From: Xanthomonas pisi DSM 18956
GTDB taxonomy: Bacteria; Pseudomonadota; Gammaproteobacteria; Xanthomonadales; Xanthomonadaceae
Direction: 5' to 3'
NCBI RefSeq assembly: GCF_001010415.1
Contig: NZ_JPLE01000028.1
Coordinates: 20,946 to 84,945 of the forward strand
Length of the DNA: 64,000 nt
Positions within the stretch are counted from its first letter, which is position 1. Each line of letters begins with the position of its first letter. Below, in pieces: positions 1-8,465 of this stretch. The position numbers and the translations under genes were made by a program. The notes under the pieces were generated by a model. The model saw nothing but the letters and a program-made list of their open reading frames with translations, had not been told where the DNA came from and ran no database searches.

Positions 1-1
1 T

Positions 2-394
2 CTTTCGCACCTACCGGTCGCCATATTCGTTCTTTTATTTCCGCTCTGTTCCTTTGCCTGCCAGCCCATTGGCAAAGGCCCGTTCAACGAATTCACCGAA
101 GAGGAAGAGGTCCAGCATTCCGACCTTGTCATCACCGGGAGAGTGATTGAAGCGAGAGAAGCGATGGACCTAAATCCGCAGGGCATGCAAAGGCCCTATA
201 CCTATCGCCTCAAGATTAGCGTGGAGCAATGGGTCAAAGGTGGTGGCAATAAAATCGTGGAAGTCATAGACAGTTTCGGAACGGACTGCGACGGTTTGAA
301 CGGAGTAACCCATATCGTCGATTCCCCCATTCTTCTCGGTTCCAAGGTGGAGGATATATATCAAAAGGTGGCACGGACAACTCTACGTTGGTAA
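2..394 (+). CDS. 5'-truncated secreted or lipoprotein-like hypothetical protein
   Basis: An open frame enters from the left edge (first whole codon at base 2), so the start is outside the window. The visible N-terminus is hydrophobic and ends in LCSFAC, which fits the end of a signal peptide, possibly a lipobox with Cys at codon 20. An acidic EEEE stretch follows, then a small beta-rich domain (DLVITGRVIEAREAM, YRLKISVEQWVKG, VEVIDSFGTDCDG). I do not recognise the family; small exported proteins of this kind occur in Xanthomonas and related genera. The last residues (VARTTLRW) look unrelated to the rest, and the reading stops where debris of the next locus begins, so the 3' end may have been replaced by recombination. 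Confidence 0.5.
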   Translation, partial: LSHLPVAIFVLLFPLCSFACQPIGKGPFNEFTEEEEVQHSDLVITGRVIEAREAMDLNPQGMQRPYTYRLKISVEQWVKGGGNKIVEVIDSFGTDCDGLNGVTHIVDSPILLGSKVEDIYQKVARTTLRW

Positions 395-1205
395 GGCGCG
401 CCCAGGCTAACCGGCGCGGTAAGTCGTGCCTTCCCGCGTTGCCGTCTTCGAAGACGATCCAGGGGAAGAGCCTTCCGTCTCCCAGCTTCTCGGCAGAGGT
501 CTGGGTCACGCTGCGCAAAGGTGGGAAGCGTGGCCTGCGGCCTATTGGGGTCCACACAAACGTACCCGCGATGAAACAGCTGGGTTCCGAGGCAATGGTG
601 TCATCGACCTTGGTGAGCACCTCGGCGAGCATCTTGCGGTAAAGGGGATCGCCGGAGAGCTTGTCGGAGAATTCCGCACGGATGTTCTCGCGGGAGGCCA
701 GCACGAATTCTTCAAGGAACTCGCCGCGCAGCGTGCTGTCGACCAGGCTGTTCGCACCAGACGCGCGCAGCATCTGGCGTAACTGGTAGGCCTGTTCGAA
801 CTGGGCGGCAACAGGCAGCGAGGTATCGATCATCTCCGGCAAGCGCGCGATCTGCTGGGAGAACCAGGTCGAGGCATCGCTCAGAACAAGCGAACCTGCC
901 TTCGGCGCAGTGAAGGCGACCTTGCCTGCCACGATGACCTTCGACCCGGGGCGAATATACGGAAGCGTGTTGTCGATGATCGTGCCGGTGCCGGAATTGC
1001 TGTTCGGTGAGTTCATGTCGATGGTGTCGGCTGCAGACCCGTTGGGGTCGTTCCGGCCAATCTTGCCCTGGACAGGGTCGCGTCCGCGACCCACCAACTC
1101 GCCAATACCGACAAACAACGCGCCTCCCGCTCCGCCGATGGGGGCGCCCACGGCAGCAGTGATACGCCCAGGGTTCCGCAGACACTCAAGGACCCTCGTT
1201 GCCAT
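264..1205 (-). pseudogene. Broken polymorphic-toxin (Hint/pretoxin) fragment
   Basis: A 313-codon open frame. Codons 1 to about 205 read as a coherent protein: a small GGAGGALFVGIGELVGRG segment, KVIVAGKVAFTAPKAG, and a helical LRASGANSLVDSTLRGEFLEEFVLASRENIRAEFSDKL stretch. It then reaches CFIAGTFVWT, the start motif (C-F-x-A-G-T-x-V-x-T) of Hint domains in polymorphic toxins. After that motif the sequence turns proline/arginine-rich and no longer resembles a Hint fold or toxin. The same frame continues upstream of the ATG (about 15 more codons) to the end of the neighbouring porin gene, where it breaks off. I read it as an internal piece of a toxin gene with both ends lost; an unrelated hypothetical protein is possible. 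Confidence 0.5.
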
Positions 1206-1257
1206 GCCGTCCTGGTCATCAACAGTTTCAGCGCGGCCGCAGGCGATCCAGCGCCCG

Positions 1258-2655
1258 CTACCACATGAACTTCATCTCACAGCCAATGTAGTTGCTGTCG
1301 TGACCGCCGGCGGCGCGCACAGTGTCACCGGCCTGGTAATGGACCGCTTCGATGGCGGTCTGCAGCTGTGGGTTGAGCTTCCAGTCACCGCGCAGCTGGA
1401 GATAGCGGCCCGTCCAGTGATTGCCGGTGCCTGCAGTGCCGGCCAGCGGGATATCCGGCTGCACATACACCGCATCGGCCGTGCTCTGCCGCCATAGCAG
1501 CCCCAGCGCGGCGGTGACGCTCAGGCGCGTGCTGGGACGCAGGGTGAGCATCGGTTTGACCAGCAGCAGGTTGCTATAGCCGGTGTAGCCTGCCAGGTTG
1601 ATGTACGCGCCGTTCGGGAACAGCGGGTTGAAGGTTTCAAGCTGTCCATCGTTCGGATGCCGGTCGCCGGAGGCGGTATCGACTTGCAGCCCCAGACGTG
1701 GGGTCAGCGCAGTGTCCTGCAAGGTGTAGCCGGCCTTGAGGCCGAGCGCCCAGGCACGCGCGCGGCTGTTGCCGACCTTTCCACGTTGCCCCATCGCCTC
1801 GAGATCCCAGTCCAGGGCAGTATGCACCCCTGCGAAGCGGGCATCGAGGATGTCGCGTCGCTCGTTGCCGGCGGCGTCGAGAAAGCTGGCGTCGTCCTGC
1901 CGATAGCGCGCGTAATACAGCGACAGTTCGTCGCTGCCCAGGACGTGGCGTTCGACGCGCACGGTATCCAGGCGCAGATGCCGGTTGGAGAGATCGTCGA
2001 AATTGCGCACATCGGCGTACTGCACCGGCTGGCTGACAAACGCAATCCAGCGCCATGGGCCGGTCTCGTAGTCGACCCACACCGCATCGAAGGACTGGCG
2101 CACATTCGGGCCGTCACGCAGCGAGACGAACCGCTGCAGATCGAAGGCAAACTCCTGCCGGCCCATGCGCAGCTTGATCTGGCCAGCGCCCAGCGGCGCG
2201 GTGTAGGCGAGGAAGGCCATGCGCAGGTCGACGCGATTGGCATCGGCCGGGCCGATGCGGCGTTTGTCCACTGCGCGGACGTCTTCCAGTTGGGTGAAGA
2301 GCTGCACGTGCTCGCCGACCCGCACGTCCAGATGCGCCTGCAGCCGGTGCAACAGATAGCTGTCGCTGTCGCGCCCGATCCCCAGCGCAGGCGTGTGGTT
2401 GCTTTCGAAGCGTTCGCGCAGGTTGATGCCAAACGATGCATGGCCCGCCTCGCCAAGCGGCACATATTTCAGGCGATCGAATGGATGCGTACGCAGCGCC
2501 GGATCGACAAGTGGCGACCAGTCTTCCTGCCAGCGGTTCGACTTGATGGCAGGGCGCAGCGGTGTCGCGGCGGTGGCATCGATGGAAGACTGTGCCCATG
2601 CATCGATGCACGGGCACAGCAGCAACACCAGGGGCAGTGTGAGGCGTAACGACAT
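1258..2655 (-). CDS. Alginate export-family outer-membrane porin
   Basis: 465 aa with a signal peptide (MSLRLTLPLVLLLCPCIDAWAQ). The mature part has the alternating aromatic/charged pattern of a 16- to 18-stranded outer-membrane barrel and resembles the alginate_exp (AlgE/AlgK-associated) family: GINLRERFESN near the N-terminus, HLDVRVGEHVQLFTQLEDV, KLRMGRQEFAFDLQRFVSLRDGPNVRQSFDAVWVDY, and a C-terminal strand ending NYIGCEMKFMW. Such proteins form passive pores for small anionic solutes or sugars. I chose ATG at 2655 rather than TTG at 2661, which directly abuts the stop of the upstream VOC gene (2662-2664). The gap of a few bases implies co-transcription with that gene. The substrate cannot be told from sequence. 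Confidence 0.8.
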   Translation of the reverse strand: MSLRLTLPLVLLLCPCIDAWAQSSIDATAATPLRPAIKSNRWQEDWSPLVDPALRTHPFDRLKYVPLGEAGHASFGINLRERFESNHTPALGIGRDSDSYLLHRLQAHLDVRVGEHVQLFTQLEDVRAVDKRRIGPADANRVDLRMAFLAYTAPLGAGQIKLRMGRQEFAFDLQRFVSLRDGPNVRQSFDAVWVDYETGPWRWIAFVSQPVQYADVRNFDDLSNRHLRLDTVRVERHVLGSDELSLYYARYRQDDASFLDAAGNERRDILDARFAGVHTALDWDLEAMGQRGKVGNSRARAWALGLKAGYTLQDTALTPRLGLQVDTASGDRHPNDGQLETFNPLFPNGAYINLAGYTGYSNLLLVKPMLTLRPSTRLSVTAALGLLWRQSTADAVYVQPDIPLAGTAGTGNHWTGRYLQLRGDWKLNPQLQTAIEAVHYQAGDTVRAAGGHDSNYIGCEMKFMW

Positions 2656-2661
2656 ATGCAA

Positions 2662-3552
2662 TCAGGAGTGGATATCGGCGTGCAGCTCGGCGACATATCC
2701 ACCAGGAAATTCCACCATCGCCGACTGTCGGCCCGACGCGGCCACGGTAGGCACCAACACCTTGGCGCCGGAAGCGGTGGCGCGGGCGAGCGTTGCTGCA
2801 AGGTCGTCGACGGCATATCCGGTGAGCTCGTGGCCGTATGGATAGGGCAGGTGGCCGTCGGTCACCAGCACCTGCAGCGCACCGAAGCCGGAGCTGATGA
2901 CGATGCTCCGGTACGTCGCTCCAGGTCGGCCGATCAGCGTTGCGTCCGCATGGTGGTCGTCGTGCAGCAGCTTGCCATGCGAAAACCTCAGCCAGGCTTT
3001 GACAAACGCATCGGCGCGATCGGCCGAGACGTAGACGCGGTTCTCCGGAATCGTCGCCAGCGGTGCGTAATGCGGGGCGGTGTCGTGCCAGTACAGCTGC
3101 ATGGTGACGCCGCCCGGCCAGGCGATCACCGCATCCATGCCGATCGGATCCTTGAACGGTGCAACCAGCACCTCCGCTCCGGCAGCGCGTGCGGCGGTGA
3201 TTGCCTGCTGCATGTCGGTCACCAGGTAGCCGGTGCGCTCGCTGCCGAAGGGATGGGGCACTGGCGTGCGGAATCCGAACAACGACACGGTGCCTGCCGG
3301 CGTCTGTACCAGCTGCGAGCTGGTGCTGCTGGGCGTTGGCGTGACCGTGGCGATCACCTGGCGCGTGCTTTGCCCGCCGAAGGTTGCCGCGAAGCTGTGC
3401 GCGAACGCATCCACATCGGCAGGTGCCACATAGACGTGCGTGGTGTCGTATTGCGGACCGACCGACACCGGTGCTGCGGCGTCGGCAACGACCGGGAGGA
3501 TCGCGCTCAACACCAGCGCAGCGGACAGGCTCAGGGAGAGTAACGGACGCAT
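2662..3552 (-). CDS. Exported two-domain VOC (glyoxalase/bleomycin-resistance-like) protein
   Basis: 296 aa. It has a signal peptide (MRPLLSLSLSAALVLSAILPVVADA) followed by two tandem vicinal-oxygen-chelate beta-alpha-beta-beta-beta modules: about 35-165 (YDTTHVYVAPADVDAFAHSF...FRTPVPHPFGSERTGYLVTD...AEVLVAPF) and 165-296 (ENRVYVSADRADAFVKAWLRF...GHELTGYAVDDLAATLARATASGAKVLVP...FPGGYVAELH). VOC proteins bind a metal and act as dioxygenases, isomerases or ligand sequestrants; a periplasmic location is unusual. The ATG at 3552 is chosen because AAGGAA lies just upstream and the signal peptide starts there; a longer frame to 3651 adds a non-signal extension. It is the first gene of a probable operon with the porin. 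Confidence 0.8.
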   Translation of the reverse strand: MRPLLSLSLSAALVLSAILPVVADAAAPVSVGPQYDTTHVYVAPADVDAFAHSFAATFGGQSTRQVIATVTPTPSSTSSQLVQTPAGTVSLFGFRTPVPHPFGSERTGYLVTDMQQAITAARAAGAEVLVAPFKDPIGMDAVIAWPGGVTMQLYWHDTAPHYAPLATIPENRVYVSADRADAFVKAWLRFSHGKLLHDDHHADATLIGRPGATYRSIVISSGFGALQVLVTDGHLPYPYGHELTGYAVDDLAATLARATASGAKVLVPTVAASGRQSAMVEFPGGYVAELHADIHS

Positions 3553-3857
3553 GTAAGTTCCTTCGGGAAAGGGGGAAGCGACGGCATTGCCAGCCATGGG
3601 CAATCGATGCCATTGCGGCAAGGGGTGTCTGTACGCGAAGCGTTCTTGCACGCCGTTTGAGCCAGGACGCCGCCTGCTACACGCCGCGTGTGGTGTCGGG
3701 TCTGGTCGATCGAGCCAGCGATCCGTTCAGTAGCTCGCGGCGCATCACCACTCGCAACAATCGGCTGATCGACGCGCCGTCTATGTGGGCTCCGAACAGC
3801 GAAGCAATCGGCCGTGCGCAGGCAGCATGCACCGTCAGGCCGCATGGACAAGCGCGC
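3553..3857. other. Intergenic stretch without a recognisable gene
   Basis: This holds the leader of the VOC gene and the 3' flank of the XapX gene. Open frames on both strands here are short and show no family resemblance. The promoter of the minus-strand VOC/porin operon should lie close to 3560-3650, but no clear -35/-10 pair could be assigned. Confidence 0.4.
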
Positions 3858-4163
3858 TTACGTAGCGCCGCCGTCGGTTCGCGCGGGTGGCGGCGATGGC
3901 GCTTGCGGTGCATCCGTCGATGCGCGTTTGCCCGCGGGCAGACGCCCAAACATATGCGGCTTGACCTGATGGCCGATCCATGAGGCTTCGGCCTGGCTGC
4001 GCGTTGTCAGCTGACGCACAAGGGGCGGCAATTGCTCGCCGACCAGGATGCCAAGCAAACCGACCAATGCAATGACCGGTGGCGCAGGCGAGCGCACGTT
4101 GAGCAGGCTGTAGATCATGCCGACCAGCAGGCCGGCGCCGAGCGAGAGCAAATAGGGCTTCAT
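3858..4163 (-). CDS. XapX domain-containing small membrane protein
   Basis: 101 aa. Residues 1-45 (KPYLLSLGAGLLVGMIYSLLNVRSPAPPVIALVGLLGILVGEQ) form two membrane helices with the conserved SLxxGxLVGxxYxLLxVRSPAPPxxALxGLxGxLxGEQ pattern of the XapX (DUF1427) family, a small inner-membrane family of unknown role. The rest is a polar, Pro/Ala-rich cytoplasmic tail, longer than in minimal XapX proteins. The ATG at 4163 has a good AGGAGAG Shine-Dalgarno site 8 bases upstream. A short upstream open frame (stop 4160-4162) overlaps this start as ATGA; I could not identify it. Confidence 0.85.
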   Translation of the reverse strand: MKPYLLSLGAGLLVGMIYSLLNVRSPAPPVIALVGLLGILVGEQLPPLVRQLTTRSQAEASWIGHQVKPHMFGRLPAGKRASTDAPQAPSPPPARTDGGAT

Positions 4164-4632
4164 CGTGCGACTCTCCTGTTTGAAGCGCGCTCCGCGCACG
4201 CCTGCAGCAGATGACGTGTGCGAATCGCCGCCAGCCAACGTGCCTGGTCGCGAGGCGAGGGGAATAAACCGGGCGCGAGCGTCCGGCTCCGGCCCGACAA
4301 ATCAGACATCGTCATGGACGCGACCTCTCTGGATGGGAATCGCTGGGTCATGGCGTTGCGTGGCGCCAGCGGTGTCGTCCATGCTGGACATATCGCGTCC
4401 AATCAAGAACACCGCGTTGGGGCAGGGTCCGATGACTCGATCGGGGGATGCGTGTGCACACGTCGCACGGCGCGTCGCCAACATGCGTCGTGGACCGCAG
4501 GCCGGATCGGGCGACACCCGCCAGCCTCGCAGATCGGCACCGGCGCCTGGCAGGAAATGACGCAACAGCGGCATTGTTGCCGCAGGGGGGCGGGCGAAGA
4601 ATGCCCGCACTCCACCCAGCGACGGCAGCACC
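4164..4632. other. Stretch without a convincing gene
   Basis: Several overlapping GC-rich frames run through here on both strands. The only one with a structural hint of use is on the minus strand, ending at 4160 with its stop overlapping the XapX start; from an internal ATG it would give about 50 residues (MTMSDLSGRSRTLAPGLF...). No family resemblance was seen and I do not call it as a gene. Confidence 0.3.
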
Positions 4633-5798
4633 ATGGCACCCGGCATCTTCCCTGGAGTGGTTCGGCACACCGCATTGGCTGCATGCGTATTACTCGCCGG
4701 GTGCGCTGGGCCGCCATCGAGGGCGACGCCACTTGCAGCCGGGACATCGAGAACGTCAACCACCGAGGATACGTCGAGCCCCGCCTATCGGGCGCGTCCC
4801 AACTGCTCGCGCGCAGTGATTGCGGTGGTGGGAGAGAACGCAGGCGTGGAAGTCAGTGATTTCCTGGTGCGGTTCGCGATCCTGTCCCGCGCCGCCGCCA
4901 TGGATGTATCGGCGGTAACGCTCGAGGCGGGGCCGCTTTCCACATTCACCGATCTTGGCAGGCCCGGGTTCCGGATCGCGACCGAAACCACGGTGGCGCA
5001 ATTCGATGCGATGCATCCACTGGGCGCCGACTACATCATCGTGCCGGCGCAGGCATCCACACCGCGCCTGCTTGCGTGGCTGAAGCGGCAGTCCCGGCAG
5101 GGAGCCACGATCGTCACCATCTGCAACGGCGCCCTGGTCGCCGCGCAGATGGGGATGCTCGACGGACGGCACGCCACCGCGCATTGGTCGACCGGCGCCG
5201 CGCGGACACGGCAGTATCCGGCAATACGCTGGACGCCGAATCGACGCTATGTTGCCGATGGAAACTGGATATCGACCGCGGGCGTCAGCGCCGCCATCCC
5301 GCATCCATCGCACTGGTGGAGGCCATCAGCGGGCCTGAGACGGCGCGGGACGTCGCCCGGGGCGTCGGTGCCGTGGCGTGGTCGGCGCAGCATGACAGCG
5401 ATGCCTTTTCGCCGCGGTTGGGCACGACGGCGATGCCACTGTCAAAAGTGCCGTACACCAACCGATGGTTGCACGGCCGCGACCAGGTCGACGTACTGGG
5501 CAGGGCGGGAATCGATGAGGGCACCCTTGCATTGACGATCGATGCGTACTCGACGACGGGCCGCAGCCAGGCCTTTGTGGTGTCTGCCACTGGCGAGCCG
5601 TTTGTGACGCGTCACGGACTGCGTATCCTGCCCGATCGTGCGCGCAAGGCGGGCGGTGGCGCTGCGCTGGTGATCGCCGCCGATCTGACGCCGGTGGCGG
5701 CGCTGGAGACTGCGCTCGATGGCATCATGCAGCGATACGGTCGTGCGACGTCCAGGGGCGTCGCGCTGGCGTTCGAATATCCCGATTTCCCGCGTTGA
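4633..5798 (+). pseudogene. DJ-1/PfpI-family lipoprotein gene with a frameshift
   Basis: The first frame (4633 to about 5300) encodes a lipoprotein signal peptide (ALAACVLLAGC) and the N-terminal DJ-1/PfpI domain. It includes IVTICNGALVAAQMGMLDGRHATAHW, with the nucleophile-elbow Cys, and continues to GNWISTAGVSA. The sequence that should follow (ASIALVEAISGPETARDVARGVGAVAWSAQHDSDAF...) is found in another frame and runs to the stop at 5796-5798. The switch falls near 5300-5310 and is explained by loss of a single base (CCGGCA reduced to CCGCA). Family members with this extended C-terminal part are typically GlxA-like proteins. As it stands the gene makes a scrambled C-terminus; a sequencing error would explain it equally well. 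Confidence 0.75.
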
Positions 5799-5813
5799 CT
5801 GCACAAGGCGCCC

Positions 5814-5966
5814 ATGTCCGACTCTTCCCCATCGTGTCACGTCATGCTGCTCGCCCACGAGCAGATGAACGTGCTCGACCTCACCGGGCCGCTCCAGGCG
5901 CTGCACACCGCCAATCAGTGCGACAGTTGCGTCAGCCAGTCCGGCACCTGTCCCGCATCTCCATGA
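5814..5966 (+). pseudogene. Stub of a second DJ-1/PfpI (GlxA-like) gene
   Basis: A 50-codon frame reads MSDSSPSCHVMLLAHEQM followed by NVLDLTGPLQALHTAN. This matches the opening strand and helix of GlxA-type regulators (V-x-x-L-x-Y/H-x-x-x-x-LDLTGPxxxF/L). It then runs into unrelated codons and stops. It lies 15 bases after the frameshifted DJ-1 gene. The remaining 150 to 300 codons, including any AraC-type helix-turn-helix, are missing, so this is a remnant. The adjoining 5967-6118 has no gene and precedes the acyl-CoA dehydrogenase operon. Confidence 0.6.
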
Positions 5967-6118
5967 ATGCGAATGACTTCGGGCAGGGCATGAACGATGT
6001 GCGGCCCTGATCCGCGGTCGTGACTGCTTCTCACATGGGTGATCCAACGTCTCCTCCATGTGAGGAGAAGGGATATCCGGCTCACTCGAGGTTGACGAGC
6101 CTTCGCCTAGGTTGGCCT

Positions 6119-7120
6119 ATGCATCAACCCGCCTTCGCCCGCAATGACCTGCCGGGCACCTCTCCGACATCGTCAGATTCGGCGCTCGCGCAAAGCGTGC
6201 GCGAGCATGTGCGTTTGACGCCGCAGCTTCCCCATCCCGGCGCAGGACGCACGCGCGCACGCTGGCAGGCATTGAGCAGGCTCGGTGCCGAGAGCTTGCC
6301 GCTTGCCAAGGTGCTGGAAGCGCATTACGACGCGTTGTCCATCTTTTCCGAGGCCGGCCAGCCGTTGCCTTCGAATGGAGCTGTCTGGGCAGTGTGGGCA
6401 GCGGGTGGGCCGCACGACACCGCCGCGTATGAAGCGGACTCATGTACTGTCTCCGGTATCAAACCCTGGTGTAGCGCAGTGCCGGGCGTCGTGACACATG
6501 CATTGGTGACGGTGAGGAGCGCCGACCGGAATCCGCTCGCCGCAGTGACGTTGACGCAGGGCCACTTCGAGCTCGACGCAAGTCAGTGGCACGGTCCGGG
6601 CATGGTCGGTATTCCCACCGGTGACGGCCATTTCGCAGGTGCGCCGGCAAGGCTGCTGGGTGAGCCGGACTTCTATCTGCAACGGCCGGGGTTTTGGCAC
6701 GGCGGTGCAGGCATTGCCGCCTGCTGGTATGGCGCCGCCACGGCCATTGCCGAGCAGGTCCGCCGTTCGCCAAGGGCGATGCACAACCCTTTTTCTGCAG
6801 CACACCTGGGTGCCATCGACGAACAACTGACGGGCGCGCGGCTGATGCTGCAGGACCTGGCAGCTGCGATCGACAACGCGCCGACCGACAGCCATCAGTT
6901 CGCTGTGATCCGCTTGCGTAGCCTGATGGACCGGGTCTGCCGGGACGTGATCGAACGCGCTGCATTGGCATTGGGACCCGTCTCGCTGTGTTGCGATGCC
7001 GAGCATGCGCAACGCTGCGCAGACCTGGCCGCCTTCATCCGCCAATCCCACGGCGAGAAGGACGAGCAGTGGATGGGGGAGCAGCTGCACGCGCGCGAGG
7101 TCAGTCCATGGCTGTTGTAA
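6119..7120 (+). CDS. Acyl-CoA dehydrogenase-like flavoprotein
   Basis: 333 aa from ATG 6119; the frame is open further upstream but without any family similarity. The protein has the split acyl-CoA dehydrogenase architecture: an N-terminal helical part (RARWQALSRLGAESLPLAKVLEAHYDALSIF), a central beta domain (AVWAVWAAGGP...YEADSCTVSGIKPWCSAVPGVVTHALVTVR) and a C-terminal helical bundle (GGAGIAACWYGAATAIAEQV...DRVCRDVIERAALALGPVSLC). It is shorter than classical ACADs (about 380 aa). The stop overlaps the next start (7108), so it is translationally coupled to PIG-L, a methyltransferase and a glycosyltransferase. This four-gene set recurs in proteobacteria; the pathway is not known to me. An acyl or amine oxidation on a glycoconjugate is plausible. 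Confidence 0.8.
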   Translation: MHQPAFARNDLPGTSPTSSDSALAQSVREHVRLTPQLPHPGAGRTRARWQALSRLGAESLPLAKVLEAHYDALSIFSEAGQPLPSNGAVWAVWAAGGPHDTAAYEADSCTVSGIKPWCSAVPGVVTHALVTVRSADRNPLAAVTLTQGHFELDASQWHGPGMVGIPTGDGHFAGAPARLLGEPDFYLQRPGFWHGGAGIAACWYGAATAIAEQVRRSPRAMHNPFSAAHLGAIDEQLTGARLMLQDLAAAIDNAPTDSHQFAVIRLRSLMDRVCRDVIERAALALGPVSLCCDAEHAQRCADLAAFIRQSHGEKDEQWMGEQLHAREVSPWLL

Positions 7121-7866
7121 GAGGCGAGCACATCGAAGGCCAAGGCGTCAGCGAAGCGCGCTGGCGCGCATCGCGCCAGTTGATTGAGCTCCCCACCACC
7201 AGTCTGGAACAGCTGCTGGGCGCCACGACGCGTGTCGTGGTGGTTTCTCCGCATCCGGATGACGAGGTGCTGGGATGCGGCGGGCTGCTTGCGATGGCGC
7301 TCGAAGCAGGAAGGCAGGTACTGATCGTTTCCGTGACCGACGGTGAAGCAGCCTATCCGCAGGACGACGCATGGCCGCCGGCGCGGCTGGCGGTGGCGCG
7401 TCGTGACGAGTTGCGTGATGCGCTGGCATGCCTGGGCATCGATCCGTCCAACATCGTCAGGCTGAACGCGGGAGATGGCCAGGTGCGAGCGCGCATCACC
7501 GCACTTGGGGCACAGATCGCCGATCTGCTGCAGCCCGGCGACGCGGTGTTTGTCACGTATGCACGCGACGGCCACCCCGATCACGAAGCATGCGCAGATG
7601 CCGCGAGCAACGCAGTTGCACGATGCGGAGCGCGGTTAATCCAGTTCCCGGTGTGGGCGTGGCATTGGGACAGCCCTGACCATAGTCAGATGCTGGCATC
7701 GGCTACACGTCTCCAGCTTTCGCCCGCTGCTCATGCCGCCAAGATGCAGGCAATGTCAGCGTTCAAGACACAGACCGGTCATGTCACGCCTGCGCTGTCC
7801 AACCCCATCCTTCCCGATTGGGCGCTGGCCCGGTTTCGGCGCGACTTCGAGGTCTATCTCCCATGA
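7108..7866 (+). CDS. PIG-L family N-acetylglucosaminyl deacetylase-like protein
   Basis: 252 aa. The zinc-binding signature of PIG-L/LmbE deacetylases is plain: VVVVSPHPDDEVLGCGGLLAMALEAG (HPDDE) near residue 45, and the second histidine pair in YARDGHPDHEACADAA near 150. These enzymes remove acetyl groups from GlcNAc-containing substrates in the cytoplasm. The ATG at 7108 sits inside the end of the acyl-CoA dehydrogenase gene (13-base overlap), and the stop overlaps the next gene as ATGA, so the operon is tightly coupled. With a methyltransferase and a glycosyltransferase beside it, the likely substrate is a glycolipid or small glycoconjugate rather than peptidoglycan. That is an inference from context. 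Confidence 0.9.
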   Translation: MAVVRGEHIEGQGVSEARWRASRQLIELPTTSLEQLLGATTRVVVVSPHPDDEVLGCGGLLAMALEAGRQVLIVSVTDGEAAYPQDDAWPPARLAVARRDELRDALACLGIDPSNIVRLNAGDGQVRARITALGAQIADLLQPGDAVFVTYARDGHPDHEACADAASNAVARCGARLIQFPVWAWHWDSPDHSQMLASATRLQLSPAAHAAKMQAMSAFKTQTGHVTPALSNPILPDWALARFRRDFEVYLP

Positions 7867-8465
7867 ATGCCCAGGCCAACGCAGACTATTTCGACGGTAT
7901 CTACCAAAGCCACGATCCTTTCGGCTACGGGACGCGTTGGTACGAAAAACGCAAACGCGACATCCTGCTGGCAACGCTGCCTCGGATGGGATTTGCACGT
8001 GGATGGGAACTGGGATGTTCCAATGGCGAGGCCACACGCGGGCTCGCCGCCCGCTGCGAGCGCTTGCTGGCAACCGACATGTCGCAAGCTGCCGTGGAGC
8101 AAGCCAGGCAACGCGTGGGTGAGCGAAGCAACGTCGAGATCGTGCAGGCCTGCCATCCGCAGCAATGGCCGGTGGGACGTTTCGACCTGGTCGTGCTGAG
8201 CGAGGTCGGCTACTACTTCGCCGCCGCCGAACTCGACGACTTGGTCGCGCGTCTCCAGCTGGCGCTCACGCCGGACGGATTGTTGGTGGCCTGCCACTGG
8301 AAGCATCCGTTCGAACAGGCACAACAAGATGGCATCGCGGTCCACGCCTGTCTCGCCGGCCTGCTCAGCTTGCCGCTGAGTTATCGCTACGAAGACAGCG
8401 ATTTCCTGCTGGAAGCATGGACAGCGCAGCCGCTTTCGGTGGCACAGCAGGAAGGCCTGCGGTGA
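7863..8465 (+). CDS. Class I SAM-dependent methyltransferase (NodS-like)
   Basis: 200 aa. Motif I is WELGCSNGEATRGLAARCERLLATDMS (SAM-binding G-x-G-like loop), motif II FDLVVLSEVGYYF and motif III LALTPDGLLVACHWKHPF, the order of small-molecule class I methyltransferases. The N-terminal DYFDGIYQSHDPFGYGTRWYEKRKRDILLATLP is typical of the NodS-like group, which N-methylates chitooligosaccharide amines. Following a PIG-L deacetylase, N-methylation of a freed amino sugar is a reasonable guess. Starts and stops overlap neighbours by 4 bases on both sides (ATGA at 7863, GTGA at 8462). Confidence 0.85.
   Translation: MNAQANADYFDGIYQSHDPFGYGTRWYEKRKRDILLATLPRMGFARGWELGCSNGEATRGLAARCERLLATDMSQAAVEQARQRVGERSNVEIVQACHPQQWPVGRFDLVVLSEVGYYFAAAELDDLVARLQLALTPDGLLVACHWKHPFEQAQQDGIAVHACLAGLLSLPLSYRYEDSDFLLEAWTAQPLSVAQQEGLR

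Noticed and set aside
2114..3613. A 499-codon minus-strand open frame across the VOC and porin genes
   Set aside because: It is rich in Arg, Ala and Cys without family features, as expected of a GC-rich shadow of the two real genes in another frame.
4160..4402. A minus-strand frame whose stop overlaps the XapX start (ATGA)
   Set aside because: The overlap is suggestive, but composition and lack of any family resemblance do not support a gene.
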